A stretch of DNA of 56,640 bases from Synechococcus sp. AG-686-F08 (GTDB taxonomy: Bacteria; Cyanobacteriota; Cyanobacteriia; PCC-6307; Cyanobiaceae). This document shows, one piece after another, positions 28,473 to 36,615 of the stretch; the first letter of the stretch is position 1, and each line of letters opens with the position of its first letter. The notes below the pieces were generated by a model. The model saw only the letters and a list, made by a program, of their open reading frames with translations. It had not been told where the DNA came from and made no database searches. The stretch covers positions 1 to 56,640 of the forward strand of contig QCVQ01000007.1 in the NCBI GenBank assembly GCA_003210315.1, written 5' to 3'. Both the position numbers and the translations under genes were made by a program.

Positions 28473-28736
28473 GTGTCGTCTGAGTTGAGCGCCCTCGACA
28501 ACATCAATCCAGCTCTCACCCGTTACGGGCGGAAAGAACCTGCACCGGTGCTGCCCCTTCGCGAAGAGCCCGACTTACTGAGTTGGCTGGAAACAAGTGG
28601 ACGCCTTGTGGAAGACGAGGAATCCAGCACAGCTGAGGTGAGCACAGTAGAAGAAGAAGAGCTGTCTGCTCTCATGGGCGAAAAAGAGGATTACAACGCT
28701 GCCGATGAGCAAACAGAAGAGAATTGGGAAGATTGA
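28473..28736 (+). CDS. DUF3134 family protein
   Basis: An 87-residue soluble, acidic protein resembling DUF3134, a small family restricted to cyanobacteria: NPALTRYGRKEPAPVLPLREEPDLLSWLETSGRLV is the conserved core, followed by a Glu-rich tail. Function unknown. GTG 28473 is chosen because the upstream frame has no family-like residues; TTG 28485 is an alternative. It precedes mraY by 38 bp in the same direction. Confidence 0.7.
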   Translation: MSSELSALDNINPALTRYGRKEPAPVLPLREEPDLLSWLETSGRLVEDEESSTAEVSTVEEEELSALMGEKEDYNAADEQTEENWED

Positions 28737-28774
28737 TTTAAGGTCCCTGCCCTAAGCCGTTAAAGGAACGGGAC

Positions 28775-29872
28775 GTGAACGACACACAAGAGACTCCTCC
28801 ACCCCTCAAGGGGAAAGTCTCTGCAGGTGTGCTTGCCGTTGTTGTGGTTGCAGCAGCGTTCGCATCAGACCGCTGGATCCCCAACAGCCTGCTGAGCCTC
28901 CCCTTGCTGATTGCGACATTGATCGCTGCAATCGTGACCTGGTGGGGTGTACCAAAGCTGCGTGGCTTAAAGCTCGGGCAAGTGATCAGGGAAGAGGGGC
29001 CCCAGGCCCATCTCACCAAATCAGGAACGCCCACAATGGGCGGACTGCTGGTGGTGCCGGTCGGCGTGATCGTGGGCGGCCTCATCAGTTGGAACGGTCA
29101 ACCCGCTGAACAACTGTTAGCCGTGGCGTTCATCACCCTCGCCTACATGGTGGTGGGCGGAATTGACGATTGGCGCAGTCTCACCAAACACACCAACACC
29201 GGCTTAACACCACGCGGAAAATTACTTCTTCAAGCCTTAGCCGCCGTGATCTTTCTGATCTGGGCAGGAATGCGCGGTTGGATCAGTGGCGATGTGGCCT
29301 TGCCGTTTGACATCAGCCTTCCCTTGGGCTGGCTGATTTGGCCTCTTGCAGTGTTTGTATTTTTAGCCGAAAGCAACGCCACTAATCTCACAGATGGCCT
29401 GGATGGCCTTGCCGCCGGTTGCGGTGCCTTGGTGTTCACGGGGATGGCACTCCAACTCACACTGCGCGGAAACAGCGGAGATCCAAGCCTGGCTGGATTC
29501 TGCATGGCCATGGCGGGCTGCTGGATTGGTTTTCTTGTGCACAACCGCAATCCAGCCAAAGTATTTATGGGCGACACCGGCTCTCTGGCCATGGGCGGTG
29601 CTCTCACCGCTGTGGCCTTGCTGACAAACAGCCTTTGGCCTTTGTTGGTGATGGGTGGAGTCTTCCTGGCGGAATCTCTCTCCGTGATTATTCAAGTGTG
29701 GGTTTTTAAAGCAACCAAAGGTGCAGATGGAGTTGGGCGAAGAGTGTTCCGCATGTCACCCCTGCACCATCATTTTGAATTAGGCGGTACACCAGAGCAG
29801 CTTGTGGTTCCTGGATTTTGGTTAGCAACGATGGGGCTCGTATTAATCGGTTTAGCCTTACGCCCCCTCTAA
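28775..29872 (+). CDS. mraY: Phospho-N-acetylmuramoyl-pentapeptide transferase
   Basis: The 365-residue membrane enzyme makes lipid I from UDP-MurNAc-pentapeptide and undecaprenyl phosphate. MraY motifs are present: [23 protein letters not shown] with the catalytic Asp pair, [18 protein letters not shown], and [14 protein letters not shown] followed by [12 protein letters not shown]. About ten membrane helices. GTG start with AAAGGA 8 nt upstream. It is not in a mur/fts cluster, as is usual in cyanobacteria. Confidence 0.96.
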   Translation: MNDTQETPPPLKGKVSAGVLAVVVVAAAFASDRWIPNSLLSLPLLIATLIAAIVTWWGVPKLRGLKLGQVIREEGPQAHLTKSGTPTMGGLLVVPVGVIVGGLISWNGQPAEQLLAVAFITLAYMVVGGIDDWRSLTKHTNTGLTPRGKLLLQALAAVIFLIWAGMRGWISGDVALPFDISLPLGWLIWPLAVFVFLAESNATNLTDGLDGLAAGCGALVFTGMALQLTLRGNSGDPSLAGFCMAMAGCWIGFLVHNRNPAKVFMGDTGSLAMGGALTAVALLTNSLWPLLVMGGVFLAESLSVIIQVWVFKATKGADGVGRRVFRMSPLHHHFELGGTPEQLVVPGFWLATMGLVLIGLALRPL

Positions 29873-29887
29873 GTAAAATTGCTTCAA

Positions 29888-30580
29888 CTACGCAGCACGA
29901 TCTTCTAAGCGTGAAAGATTCCAACCCATAGGCATAGGAATGACCTTTGGCTTTGGCATGAGCATTTCAATTTCACGACAAGCTTGTGAGTAGGCGAAAA
30001 ATCCTGACATTCTTCGCCGATCAGATCTCCCACTTTTCGTAACTGCCCGATCAACAGTGACTCCCTCAGTCTCAGCATTTTCAAAAGCATTCAACAATGG
30101 AATTTCTGTGTCAAGAATTTGGATATTGAAACCACTCAAGATGCTCCGAGCAAGCTGAATCGAAGCCTTCTTTCTCGCATCTGCCTTCACAATGAGCGCT
30201 GCATAAGGGATGTCAAACTTGTTGAGCATGCATGACATTTCTACCGTTAATTCTATTGATCTACTTTGTGCCGTTGTAGGGAGAACGATAAAATCAGAAC
30301 CTTCAACTAAATTCTTTAGTTCCTCTTCATTGCTACTAGCCTGACCATCAGTCACGACAATTTCCGCACCTCTTGTTGCTTTTGCCGCCGCTTCCATCGG
30401 CACAACATCAAACGGGAGCAAACCTCTTGAGGCATATGCAGTGGCTGATCGATTGCGATCAGAATCAACCAGGACAACAGAGCGGCCACTATTGGCCCAA
30501 TGAGCAGCAAGATGAATGCTTGTGCAAGTTTTAGCTACTCCTCCTTTTTGCCCAAAAGCAGTAACAAACACAATGTGCAT
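29888..30580 (-). CDS. Orphan ParA-type ATPase
   Basis: A 230-residue ParA/MinD-superfamily ATPase with the deviant Walker A motif KGGVAKT (residues 12-18, signature Lys12), the A' Asp in LVDSDRNRSA (Asp39) and a Walker B-like IVVTDG. There is no ParB-like partner next to it. ParA proteins position plasmids, chromosomes, carboxysomes or other cargo. The gene is AT-richer than its neighbours and borders about 480 bp without a gene, which suggests acquisition. The 3' end lies 15 bp from mraY. Cargo cannot be inferred from sequence. Confidence 0.88.
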   Translation of the reverse strand: MHIVFVTAFGQKGGVAKTCTSIHLAAHWANSGRSVVLVDSDRNRSATAYASRGLLPFDVVPMEAAAKATRGAEIVVTDGQASSNEEELKNLVEGSDFIVLPTTAQSRSIELTVEMSCMLNKFDIPYAALIVKADARKKASIQLARSILSGFNIQILDTEIPLLNAFENAETEGVTVDRAVTKSGRSDRRRMSGFFAYSQACREIEMLMPKPKVIPMPMGWNLSRLEDRAA

Positions 30581-30593
30581 TTATAACAATGCA
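30576..30593. promoter_or_regulatory. Inverted repeat at the ParA gene start, possible operator
   Basis: TGCATT-tataac-AATGCA, a perfect 6-bp inverted repeat with 6-bp spacer, overlaps the parA ATG (30578-30580). No ribosome binding site is visible there. ParA proteins often repress their own promoters, so this could be an operator, but the repeat is short. Confidence 0.3.
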
Positions 30594-31058
30594 TCTTTTA
30601 TACCTCATAATCTATTTTCCGCAAGAGGGGTTCCAAGAAAACTGGATTATTGAGCGGGATACATGGATAAAAAAGACAGCTCTTTTGATTACAAGACTAA
30701 ATCTAACCTTGTATACAAGCCCATCTGACTCCCCTGACTAACTATCGCGACACAAAACGTCTATCTGATTCTAATTTAAGCAATACCAGCGAGATCAGTG
30801 AATATAAGTTTCGGCATCTAGCCTCATTAACGGCAAGGGGATTTGATTGAGCCAACCAGAAACCGGCATCGGAGACTCTCTTCCAATGGATTTCTACATC
30901 TCAGCGAGTCCTACTACCAATCGCTTTTGTAAGCCTGATAGAAGATAATTGTGGAGTTCACTCTTGTCTGCAGACCAACCCAAGACACCCAGCATCAAAG
31001 AAAAACCTAAAACCCTCAACCCCTGTATTCATCAACAGTCCCTTGGATCATCAAGACC
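30581..31058. other. AT-rich non-coding stretch beside the orphan ParA gene
   Basis: 478 bp upstream of both parA and the divergent small gene at 31059. No tRNA, no att-like repeat and no canonical parS was found. It contains a perfect 12-bp palindrome CTTGTATACAAG (30708-30719). One protein-like minus-strand frame of 33 codons (30995 to 30894, containing GWSADKSELHNYLLSGLQKR) may be a remnant or chance. Confidence 0.4.
30708..30719. repeat. 12-bp perfect palindrome CTTGTATACAAG
   Basis: A perfect palindrome about 130 bp upstream of the orphan parA gene, within DNA that codes for nothing I recognise. It could be a protein-binding site of the ParA locus. A 12-bp palindrome alone can occur by chance. 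Confidence 0.35.
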
Positions 31059-31322
31059 ATGAGTTACTTCACCTGGAAAGAAGCTGGCCTCACGAGCGAC
31101 TGCTCCAGCCTTGAGGCGATGGCCTCCCGCTTTGAAGAAGCAGCCAGCCTGATGCGCCGCATGGCAAAACAGGGCTTTGAGCTCAACTCACAAGGGCGTC
31201 AACAACGCATCACCCACAGCGATGCCGATGTCTTTGAGTCTTGGGGCTTTGTGAATGAAGAACCTGCCTTCCGCCAGCTCACCTTGATCACCGATCCATC
31301 CACCGAGTCGCCCTTGTCTTAA
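31059..31322 (+). CDS. Small conserved cyanobacterial protein, unknown function
   Basis: An 87-residue soluble protein. Residues 17-45 form an amphipathic helix (SLEAMASRFEEAASLMRRMA), followed by a strand-rich part (FELNSQGRQQRITHSDADVFESWGFVNEEPAFRQL). No motif of known function. The ATG start has no strong ribosome binding site. Its stop codon directly abuts the stop of the convergent small membrane protein gene. Confidence 0.7.
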   Translation: MSYFTWKEAGLTSDCSSLEAMASRFEEAASLMRRMAKQGFELNSQGRQQRITHSDADVFESWGFVNEEPAFRQLTLITDPSTESPLS

Positions 31323-31484
31323 TCAACGACGGCGAAAGCCACCAATCACCCACACCAAAACAAACAAAAAGGAAGACAGGCCGAGGTAGATCAACGCCCA
31401 CTTTTGAACGGTGGCGATTTCCCAGCCAAACACGAGACCATTGGCCGCGTCTCCAGCCGTTGTAAACGCGAGCGGCAAAGGCAT
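31323..31484 (-). CDS. Single-helix small membrane protein, 53 aa
   Basis: A compact frame, ATG 31484 to TGA 31323, codes for 53 residues. After a short N-terminus (MPLPLAFTTAGDAANG) it reads VFGWEIATVQKW, then one hydrophobic helix of about 20 residues (ALIYLGLSSFLFVLVWVIGG) and ends in a positive FRRR. This follows the positive-inside rule, with the N-terminus outside. Size and layout resemble the one-helix subunits of photosynthetic and NDH-1 complexes, but I cannot name it. It is divergent from purT by 45 bp. No ribosome binding site is clear. Confidence 0.65.
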   Translation of the reverse strand: MPLPLAFTTAGDAANGLVFGWEIATVQKWALIYLGLSSFLFVLVWVIGGFRRR

Positions 31485-31529
31485 GAGGGCAGAGCGAGAG
31501 GATCAAGCCATGCTGCCTTGAAACCCGCC

Positions 31530-32699
31530 ATGACGAACTTCCCAAAGACAGTGATGCTGCTCGGCAGCGGCGAACTAGGCAAAGAGGTGGCGATCGCCGC
31601 CCAGAGACTGGGTTGCCACGTCATCGCCTGCGACCGTTATGCAGGCGCGCCAGCCATGCAGGTCGCAGATCAGGCAGAAGTGCTGACCATGACAGATCCC
31701 AACGCCCTAAAGGCTGTTGTGAACAAACATCAGCCGGATGTGCTGATCCCGGAAATCGAAGCGTTAGCTGTGGATGCCCTGCAAGCACTGGAAGACAACG
31801 GCATCTGCGTGATTCCCACCGCCAGGGCCACTGCGGTCACGATGAATCGTGACCGAATCAGAAATCTTGCTGCTGGTGAACTCGGGCTACGCACCGCACG
31901 CTTTGCCTATGCCTCCGATGCACAGGAGCTCCACCGTGCCGCCGCACCATTGGGTTGGCCCGTGGTCGTCAAACCAGTGATGAGTTCCTCGGGGAAAGGC
32001 CAAACCGTGGTTCACGCCGCTGCTGAATTAGATCAGGCCTGGGAGATCGCCATGGCAGGAGCCCGGGGCAGTTCGGCCCAGGTGATCGTGGAGGAATTTC
32101 TTGAGTTTGATCTTGAAATCACCCTGCTCACCATCCGTCAACGGGACGGCACCACCCTGTTTTGCCCACCGATTGGTCATCAACAAGCCAACGGCGACTA
32201 CCAATGCAGTTGGCAACCCGCGTCAATCTCGCCCAGCCAACTGCAACAAGCCCAAACGATGGCGCGCACCGTCACAGACAACCTTGGCGGTGCCGGTCTG
32301 TTTGGGGTGGAGTTTTTCTTATGCGGCGATGAGGTGGTGTTTTCCGAGCTCTCTCCAAGGCCACACGACACCGGTCTCGTCACTCTGATCAGCCAAAACC
32401 TAAGTGAATTCGACCTGCATCTTCGTGCCGTATTAGGGCTACCGATCCCCTCGATCACCACTGCCGATGCAGCGGCCAGCCGCGTCATCCTGGCCGAGAG
32501 CCAGGGACACCATGTTCAATTCAGTGGTGTTGAACAAGCCCTCATGGAGCCGGACACCAACATTCTGCTCTTTGGCAAGCGAGAGGCTCGACCAGGGCGT
32601 CGGATGGGGGTTGCTTTAGCCCGCGGCACCCAGATCAACGAAGCTCTAGCCAAGGCAGACCGCTGCGCAGCGGCAGTGAAGGTTCAGGTCAACGATTGA
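31530..32699 (+). CDS. purT: Formate-dependent phosphoribosylglycinamide formyltransferase 2
   Basis: The 389-residue ATP-grasp enzyme formylates GAR with formate and ATP in purine synthesis. Motifs are VMLLGSGELGKEVAIAAQRLG, the ATP-grasp core VVKPVMSSSGKGQTVV, and EVVFSELSPRPHDTGLVTL. purU in this window can supply formate. ATG 31530 is chosen because the upstream frame (from 31404) is antisense to the small membrane protein gene and not family-like. Its last 16 bp overlap the convergent sucrose-phosphate synthase gene. Confidence 0.96.
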   Translation: MTNFPKTVMLLGSGELGKEVAIAAQRLGCHVIACDRYAGAPAMQVADQAEVLTMTDPNALKAVVNKHQPDVLIPEIEALAVDALQALEDNGICVIPTARATAVTMNRDRIRNLAAGELGLRTARFAYASDAQELHRAAAPLGWPVVVKPVMSSSGKGQTVVHAAAELDQAWEIAMAGARGSSAQVIVEEFLEFDLEITLLTIRQRDGTTLFCPPIGHQQANGDYQCSWQPASISPSQLQQAQTMARTVTDNLGGAGLFGVEFFLCGDEVVFSELSPRPHDTGLVTLISQNLSEFDLHLRAVLGLPIPSITTADAAASRVILAESQGHHVQFSGVEQALMEPDTNILLFGKREARPGRRMGVALARGTQINEALAKADRCAAAVKVQVND

Positions 32700-34837
32700 T
32701 CATGCCGGGCTCGTCCGCCCAAAAACCGATAGTGCTGGATGCCCTCCAGCACACCAGGCAATTGGGAGCGACTCGCAAAGTACACACGCTGTTGCTGTCG
32801 AAAATCATCCAAACAAGGATCGTGATCGCCCAAAACAACGGTGGCGGGTCGACCGGAAACCAACTCGCCATCTCCCTGTTCACTGGCGACAACCAACATC
32901 TGTTCCAGTGGAAGCCCCCAACGCAAAGCGAGAAAACGGATCGCTTCGCTGCGGGATGCGCGCAGCGGCAGCACATCTAAAAACCAATGACAGCGCAACT
33001 GAGGACGGGCCGCCTGGTGTCGCTGGCGCAGACGTTGCCGGATCAAGGGAAGGATCTCTTCACCCGCATCGCGAATCGTGTAGCTCAACTTGAACGAACC
33101 TTGCTGCTCAGGTCTCTGCAATTCAATGTGAGCGGTGAGGTCAGCCAGTGCACTTTCCACACCTGCGCGGTCCCAATCCACTCCAATCTGAGCCGACCAA
33201 AACAAATCAGGTTCACTCTCCTGGCCGTAGTGAATCTCCGTGCCAGCCCCAGTGATCCAAACCTTGGGTTCCGGTAACAACAGCTCCCCAAAACGTTGTC
33301 TGGCGGCAGGCAAGGAACGGCCCGACAGGATCCCTAACGCACAACGGTCGAGCTGCTCACGCAAAACCTTGAGCGCATCACCATCGGGCTGTTCCAAATT
33401 GCTGTCGAGATCAAGCAACAGCAAGCGATCGCCCAAAGGCTGGAATCCTCCAGTGGAGGCGGTCTGAATGGAGGATTGAAGCGCGATTGGCTGGGTCACC
33501 GCCATCAGACGCTCCTGCATCAAGGCCAGGTAAGAACAAACGTGGGCATCCCAGCTGAAGTGGCGACTCACCGCCTCCACGCCGTTATCACTCCAACGGC
33601 TCCAGCGTTGAAGATCGGAACCTGCACACTCCAAAGCATCTTGAAGGGCCTCTCGATCCGTCACATCTGCGAGTAGGCCGTTGTCACAGCGGGCCAGGAT
33701 GTCCCTTGGACCTCCGTCATCGGTCGCAACCATCGGCAATCCGCAAGCTGCTGCTTCCAACAAGGTGAGTCCAAACGGCTCTGTGAGGGCAGGATTCACA
33801 AAGAGGCCGCGGCGCTCAGCAGCCCAGCGATAGATGGCAGGAATCTGATCGCGACGATGCTGTTTGGGATAGGCAATACGGCCGTAGAGGTCGTAGCGAT
33901 CAACAAGGTCAAACACCTGCTGAAACACATCGCGCTGCTGTTTCTCCATCTGCCGGGGGTCCTCCCGACAGCCGAGCACCAGCACCAAATTGTGTCGCTG
34001 CCGTAAAACAGCAGACCGACCGAACGCCTCAACCAGAGCGGGGATATTTTTACGACGAACAGCCCTAGAAATCGCAAGCAGCGGCGGAAGCTCAGGCTGA
34101 CGCAAGAAAGGAGTGAGGAGCCCCTCAACCTCATGAACCTCTGAGGCCTCCGAGCCGGGGTGAAAACGGCGCGCGTCCACACCAGGAGGAACCACCTGAG
34201 CGCGTTCAGCGCGAAATCCGCCGTAACGGGAATACTGCTGATCACATTCCTGGCGTGTGCTGGTGATCACCAGATCGGCATGCGCCAGCGCTAACTCCTC
34301 CGCATCAATACGACGGCTAATCGAATAGGTCTGCTCGAGCTGTTGATGATCCCCACCTCCAGCTAACAGGCGACGCTGCTTCTCACGACCAAGAGAATGC
34401 CCTGTAAAGACCAAGGGAATGCCAAGACGACGACTGAGTAATGCCCCGACATAACCAGCATCGGCGTAATGCGCATGAATCCAATCAGGGCGATTTTCAG
34501 GCTTCTGAAGATGCACCACAAGCTGATCAGCCAAATCCTCGAGATAGGGCCAAAGCAATTCCTTGCGTAGATAGCGCTTAGGACCAAAGGCAAAACGCTG
34601 GATGCTGGCACCAGCAGCAATCGCTTCCACGGGCTGGGCGTAATCAGCTGAAACCCGCCGGTCCTGAATCAGCCGAGTCACCACATCAACGCGATCCACT
34701 TCGGCCCGAGCCGCAAGGCTGCGCACCAGTTCGAGCACATAGAGGGTTTGACCTCCGGTATCGGCGTCCCGTCCCAACTCCAAATCATGGGAGCGAAACA
34801 GTCCATGAAGATGGAGATGAAGAAGCCGAAAACCCAC
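32684..34837 (-). CDS. Sucrose-phosphate synthase with degenerate phosphatase domain
   Basis: The 717-residue protein has a GT4 glucosyltransferase domain (residues 1 to about 445: LHLHLHGLFRSHDLELGRDADTGGQT, RAVRRKNIPALVEAF, and the E-x7-E motif in LTEPFGLTLLEAAACG) fused to a HAD sucrose-phosphatase-like domain. It makes sucrose 6-phosphate from UDP-glucose and fructose 6-phosphate, for osmoprotection and carbon storage. In the HAD part the motif I Asp pair remains (Asp476, Asp478 in DLDSNL), but the following Thr, the motif III Lys and the GDxxND motif are lost (ASEQGDGEL), so phosphatase activity is doubtful. GTG 34837 with GAGGG 6 nt upstream is preferred to TTG 34843. Confidence 0.92.
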   Translation of the reverse strand: MGFRLLHLHLHGLFRSHDLELGRDADTGGQTLYVLELVRSLAARAEVDRVDVVTRLIQDRRVSADYAQPVEAIAAGASIQRFAFGPKRYLRKELLWPYLEDLADQLVVHLQKPENRPDWIHAHYADAGYVGALLSRRLGIPLVFTGHSLGREKQRRLLAGGGDHQQLEQTYSISRRIDAEELALAHADLVITSTRQECDQQYSRYGGFRAERAQVVPPGVDARRFHPGSEASEVHEVEGLLTPFLRQPELPPLLAISRAVRRKNIPALVEAFGRSAVLRQRHNLVLVLGCREDPRQMEKQQRDVFQQVFDLVDRYDLYGRIAYPKQHRRDQIPAIYRWAAERRGLFVNPALTEPFGLTLLEAAACGLPMVATDDGGPRDILARCDNGLLADVTDREALQDALECAGSDLQRWSRWSDNGVEAVSRHFSWDAHVCSYLALMQERLMAVTQPIALQSSIQTASTGGFQPLGDRLLLLDLDSNLEQPDGDALKVLREQLDRCALGILSGRSLPAARQRFGELLLPEPKVWITGAGTEIHYGQESEPDLFWSAQIGVDWDRAGVESALADLTAHIELQRPEQQGSFKLSYTIRDAGEEILPLIRQRLRQRHQAARPQLRCHWFLDVLPLRASRSEAIRFLALRWGLPLEQMLVVASEQGDGELVSGRPATVVLGDHDPCLDDFRQQQRVYFASRSQLPGVLEGIQHYRFLGGRARHDQSLT

Positions 34838-34846
34838 AATCAACCC

Positions 34847-34921
34847 TCAATGGAACAAGACATCAGGGGCATGTCTTGAGTAAGGATTAAGGCGTTCAAA
34901 CAAGTTCAAAGCTGAAGACAT
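34847..34921 (-). CDS. Possible 24-codon leader ORF upstream of sucrose-phosphate synthase
   Basis: ATG 34921, preceded by TAAGG, opens a 24-codon frame with a natural look (MSSALNLFERLNPYSRHAP) that ends at TGA 34847, 9 bp before the GTG of the next gene. The last codons lie in the hairpin 34856-34878. It could be an upstream ORF affecting translation of the synthase, or chance. Confidence 0.25.
   Translation of the reverse strand: MSSALNLFERLNPYSRHAPDVLFH
34856..34878 (-). promoter_or_regulatory. Hairpin in the sucrose-phosphate synthase leader
   Basis: CAAGACAT (34856-34863) and ATGTCTTG (34871-34878) form a perfect 8-bp stem with a 7-nt loop, about 20 nt before the start codon on the minus strand. 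No T-run follows, so it is not a standard terminator. It may be an operator or an mRNA structure controlling the gene. Confidence 0.4.
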
Positions 34922-35100
34922 CCTTAGAAATCAGCAGCTAAAAGCGTTTACTTCGGTTAAAAGCCAGGCTGAGGCTGGATCTTTGGCCATCAACGCAACA
35001 ACGGGCAAACGTAAACTGATGATGAAATGCAACGCAAAGTAGTGGCAATCGATCAGCTTGTTCTGATGATTTGAAGACGACGTTTTAAGAAAAGATGTTT

Positions 35101-36615
35101 TTAGAGCTGTCCAGTGACATCCACCAAAGGGACAGTCGTATTCCCCCAACCTCCTCCACTAAAGGTGTGAGGCGAGGGGACAGCCAGCTGTTCATTGATC
35201 CAAGCCAAAATCATTGGCCCAAGAATCGGGGGTTCCTTCTGATCCGCAGGCGCCCACAGATTGAAATGGCTGCCACCTGCGGCGAGAACAATACGATGAC
35301 CATTCGCTAGTGGATTCCCTCCCTTCAATGGCACCACTGCCTCAGGATCGGAGGGAACCACCCAATCGTTGGTTCCACTCACCAACAACACCTTTGCCTG
35401 CAAGGAAGGGCCACTCGTCTCATCAAAAAGAAGCCTCATTGGTGGACTGACCACGACGGCTGCCTTGACACGGAGGTCAGCCAGTGATCCCTGATCCGCT
35501 CCAGACAACCAGCTGCATTGCAACACCCAACTGAGATTTCGGTCTGGATCACGAGGATCCTGACAACGCGTTTTCAGTTTCCTGCTGGTGGTCTGCAAAC
35601 CACTCAATTGCAACGCCGCTGTGGCACCCCAGGAGTGACCCACAACCGCTACGTCATCAACCGAGATCTGTTGTCCAGATAGCAAGTTGCCGGCTTCCAC
35701 CCCATCGAGGAGAGCTGAAACATCCATCGGACGGAAACGCAGCTCCTCGGAACTAGGCGGTGCTGCAGCACCACTCAGGAGGTCTTTTTGCTGATCGGCA
35801 TCACTACCGGGGTGACTCGGCAACAAAACGGCGTACCCATTGGCAGCCAACAACCGGCCCCAGCCTTCAAAACTGCCTGGCTCGTCCCACAATCCATGGG
35901 AAATCACCACAAGCTTTCCGTTGGATGTTTTCTCTGGCGTCAACACAGTGATGTCGAGTGGCTCAGGGCGATGGCTCACAGGGAAGCGAATCTGAGCGCG
36001 TGTCCAACCATCAGACCCCGATTCAGCCAGAGACGTTGGAGCAGGAGCCGTCGCTATTCCTTGCTTCACGAGGGCGCGAGCATCATCCTGATTTGTCTGC
36101 AAGCGTTTGGCGGAAAAGGCCAAAGCCTGAAAGTCGATCGATAAGGACTTGCCCGGAACGCGACGGAGCAAGCCGAGCACATTGGGCTCTCCATCGCGAT
36201 AAGCGGCTTGAAGAGCATCTGACAGAACGCGTCCACTGGTATCCGCGGGCAAACCCTCCACCTTCACCAAATCGGACGCCGCCAATAAGGCTTGCTCCAG
36301 CAGTGGATGGCCGACAGATTGCTCCAAGACACTCGATGTCCTCTGGGGAAGAGGTGCAGTGAGCAACTGCGCAAGCAATCTGGACACGGAACCATCGCCA
36401 GCTTGATCTAATTCCTGCAAATCAGGATTGGCCTCAATCAACTCCGCTGTTGTGCGTGCCCCCTTCAAATTGAGCAAAACATTGACATCCAAAAGTGGCA
36501 GTTCAATCGTGAGTCGTTCAACGGCAGAAACCGATCCAGCCCATGAAATGCTCAATAAGGAAGCGAACGCAGCCGCGCGAACGCCTGAAACAAATCGATC
36601 AAAGAAAAGAATCAC
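35101..36615 (-). CDS. Secreted alpha/beta hydrolase with N-terminal DUF1400-like domain
   Basis: A 504-residue protein with a signal peptide (residues 1-31, cleavage after SVSA). Residues about 32-185 resemble the cyanobacterial DUF1400 domain. The hydrolase domain has the oxyanion HG at 240-241 (VVISHGLWDEPGS), nucleophile Ser328 in VVGHSWGA, and later Asp and His in GTNDWVVPS and GGSHFNLWAP. Lipase or esterase activity is likely; the substrate is unknown. The GTG start overlaps the uvrA stop (GTGA), so it is coupled to uvrA. A 257-bp gap separates it from the sucrose gene. Confidence 0.82.
   Translation of the reverse strand: MILFFDRFVSGVRAAAFASLLSISWAGSVSAVERLTIELPLLDVNVLLNLKGARTTAELIEANPDLQELDQAGDGSVSRLLAQLLTAPLPQRTSSVLEQSVGHPLLEQALLAASDLVKVEGLPADTSGRVLSDALQAAYRDGEPNVLGLLRRVPGKSLSIDFQALAFSAKRLQTNQDDARALVKQGIATAPAPTSLAESGSDGWTRAQIRFPVSHRPEPLDITVLTPEKTSNGKLVVISHGLWDEPGSFEGWGRLLAANGYAVLLPSHPGSDADQQKDLLSGAAAPPSSEELRFRPMDVSALLDGVEAGNLLSGQQISVDDVAVVGHSWGATAALQLSGLQTTSRKLKTRCQDPRDPDRNLSWVLQCSWLSGADQGSLADLRVKAAVVVSPPMRLLFDETSGPSLQAKVLLVSGTNDWVVPSDPEAVVPLKGGNPLANGHRIVLAAGGSHFNLWAPADQKEPPILGPMILAWINEQLAVPSPHTFSGGGWGNTTVPLVDVTGQL

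Noticed and set aside
30581-31058. tRNA or attachment site marking an integrated island beside ParA
   Set aside because: No cloverleaf, CCA end or direct repeat could be found by eye.
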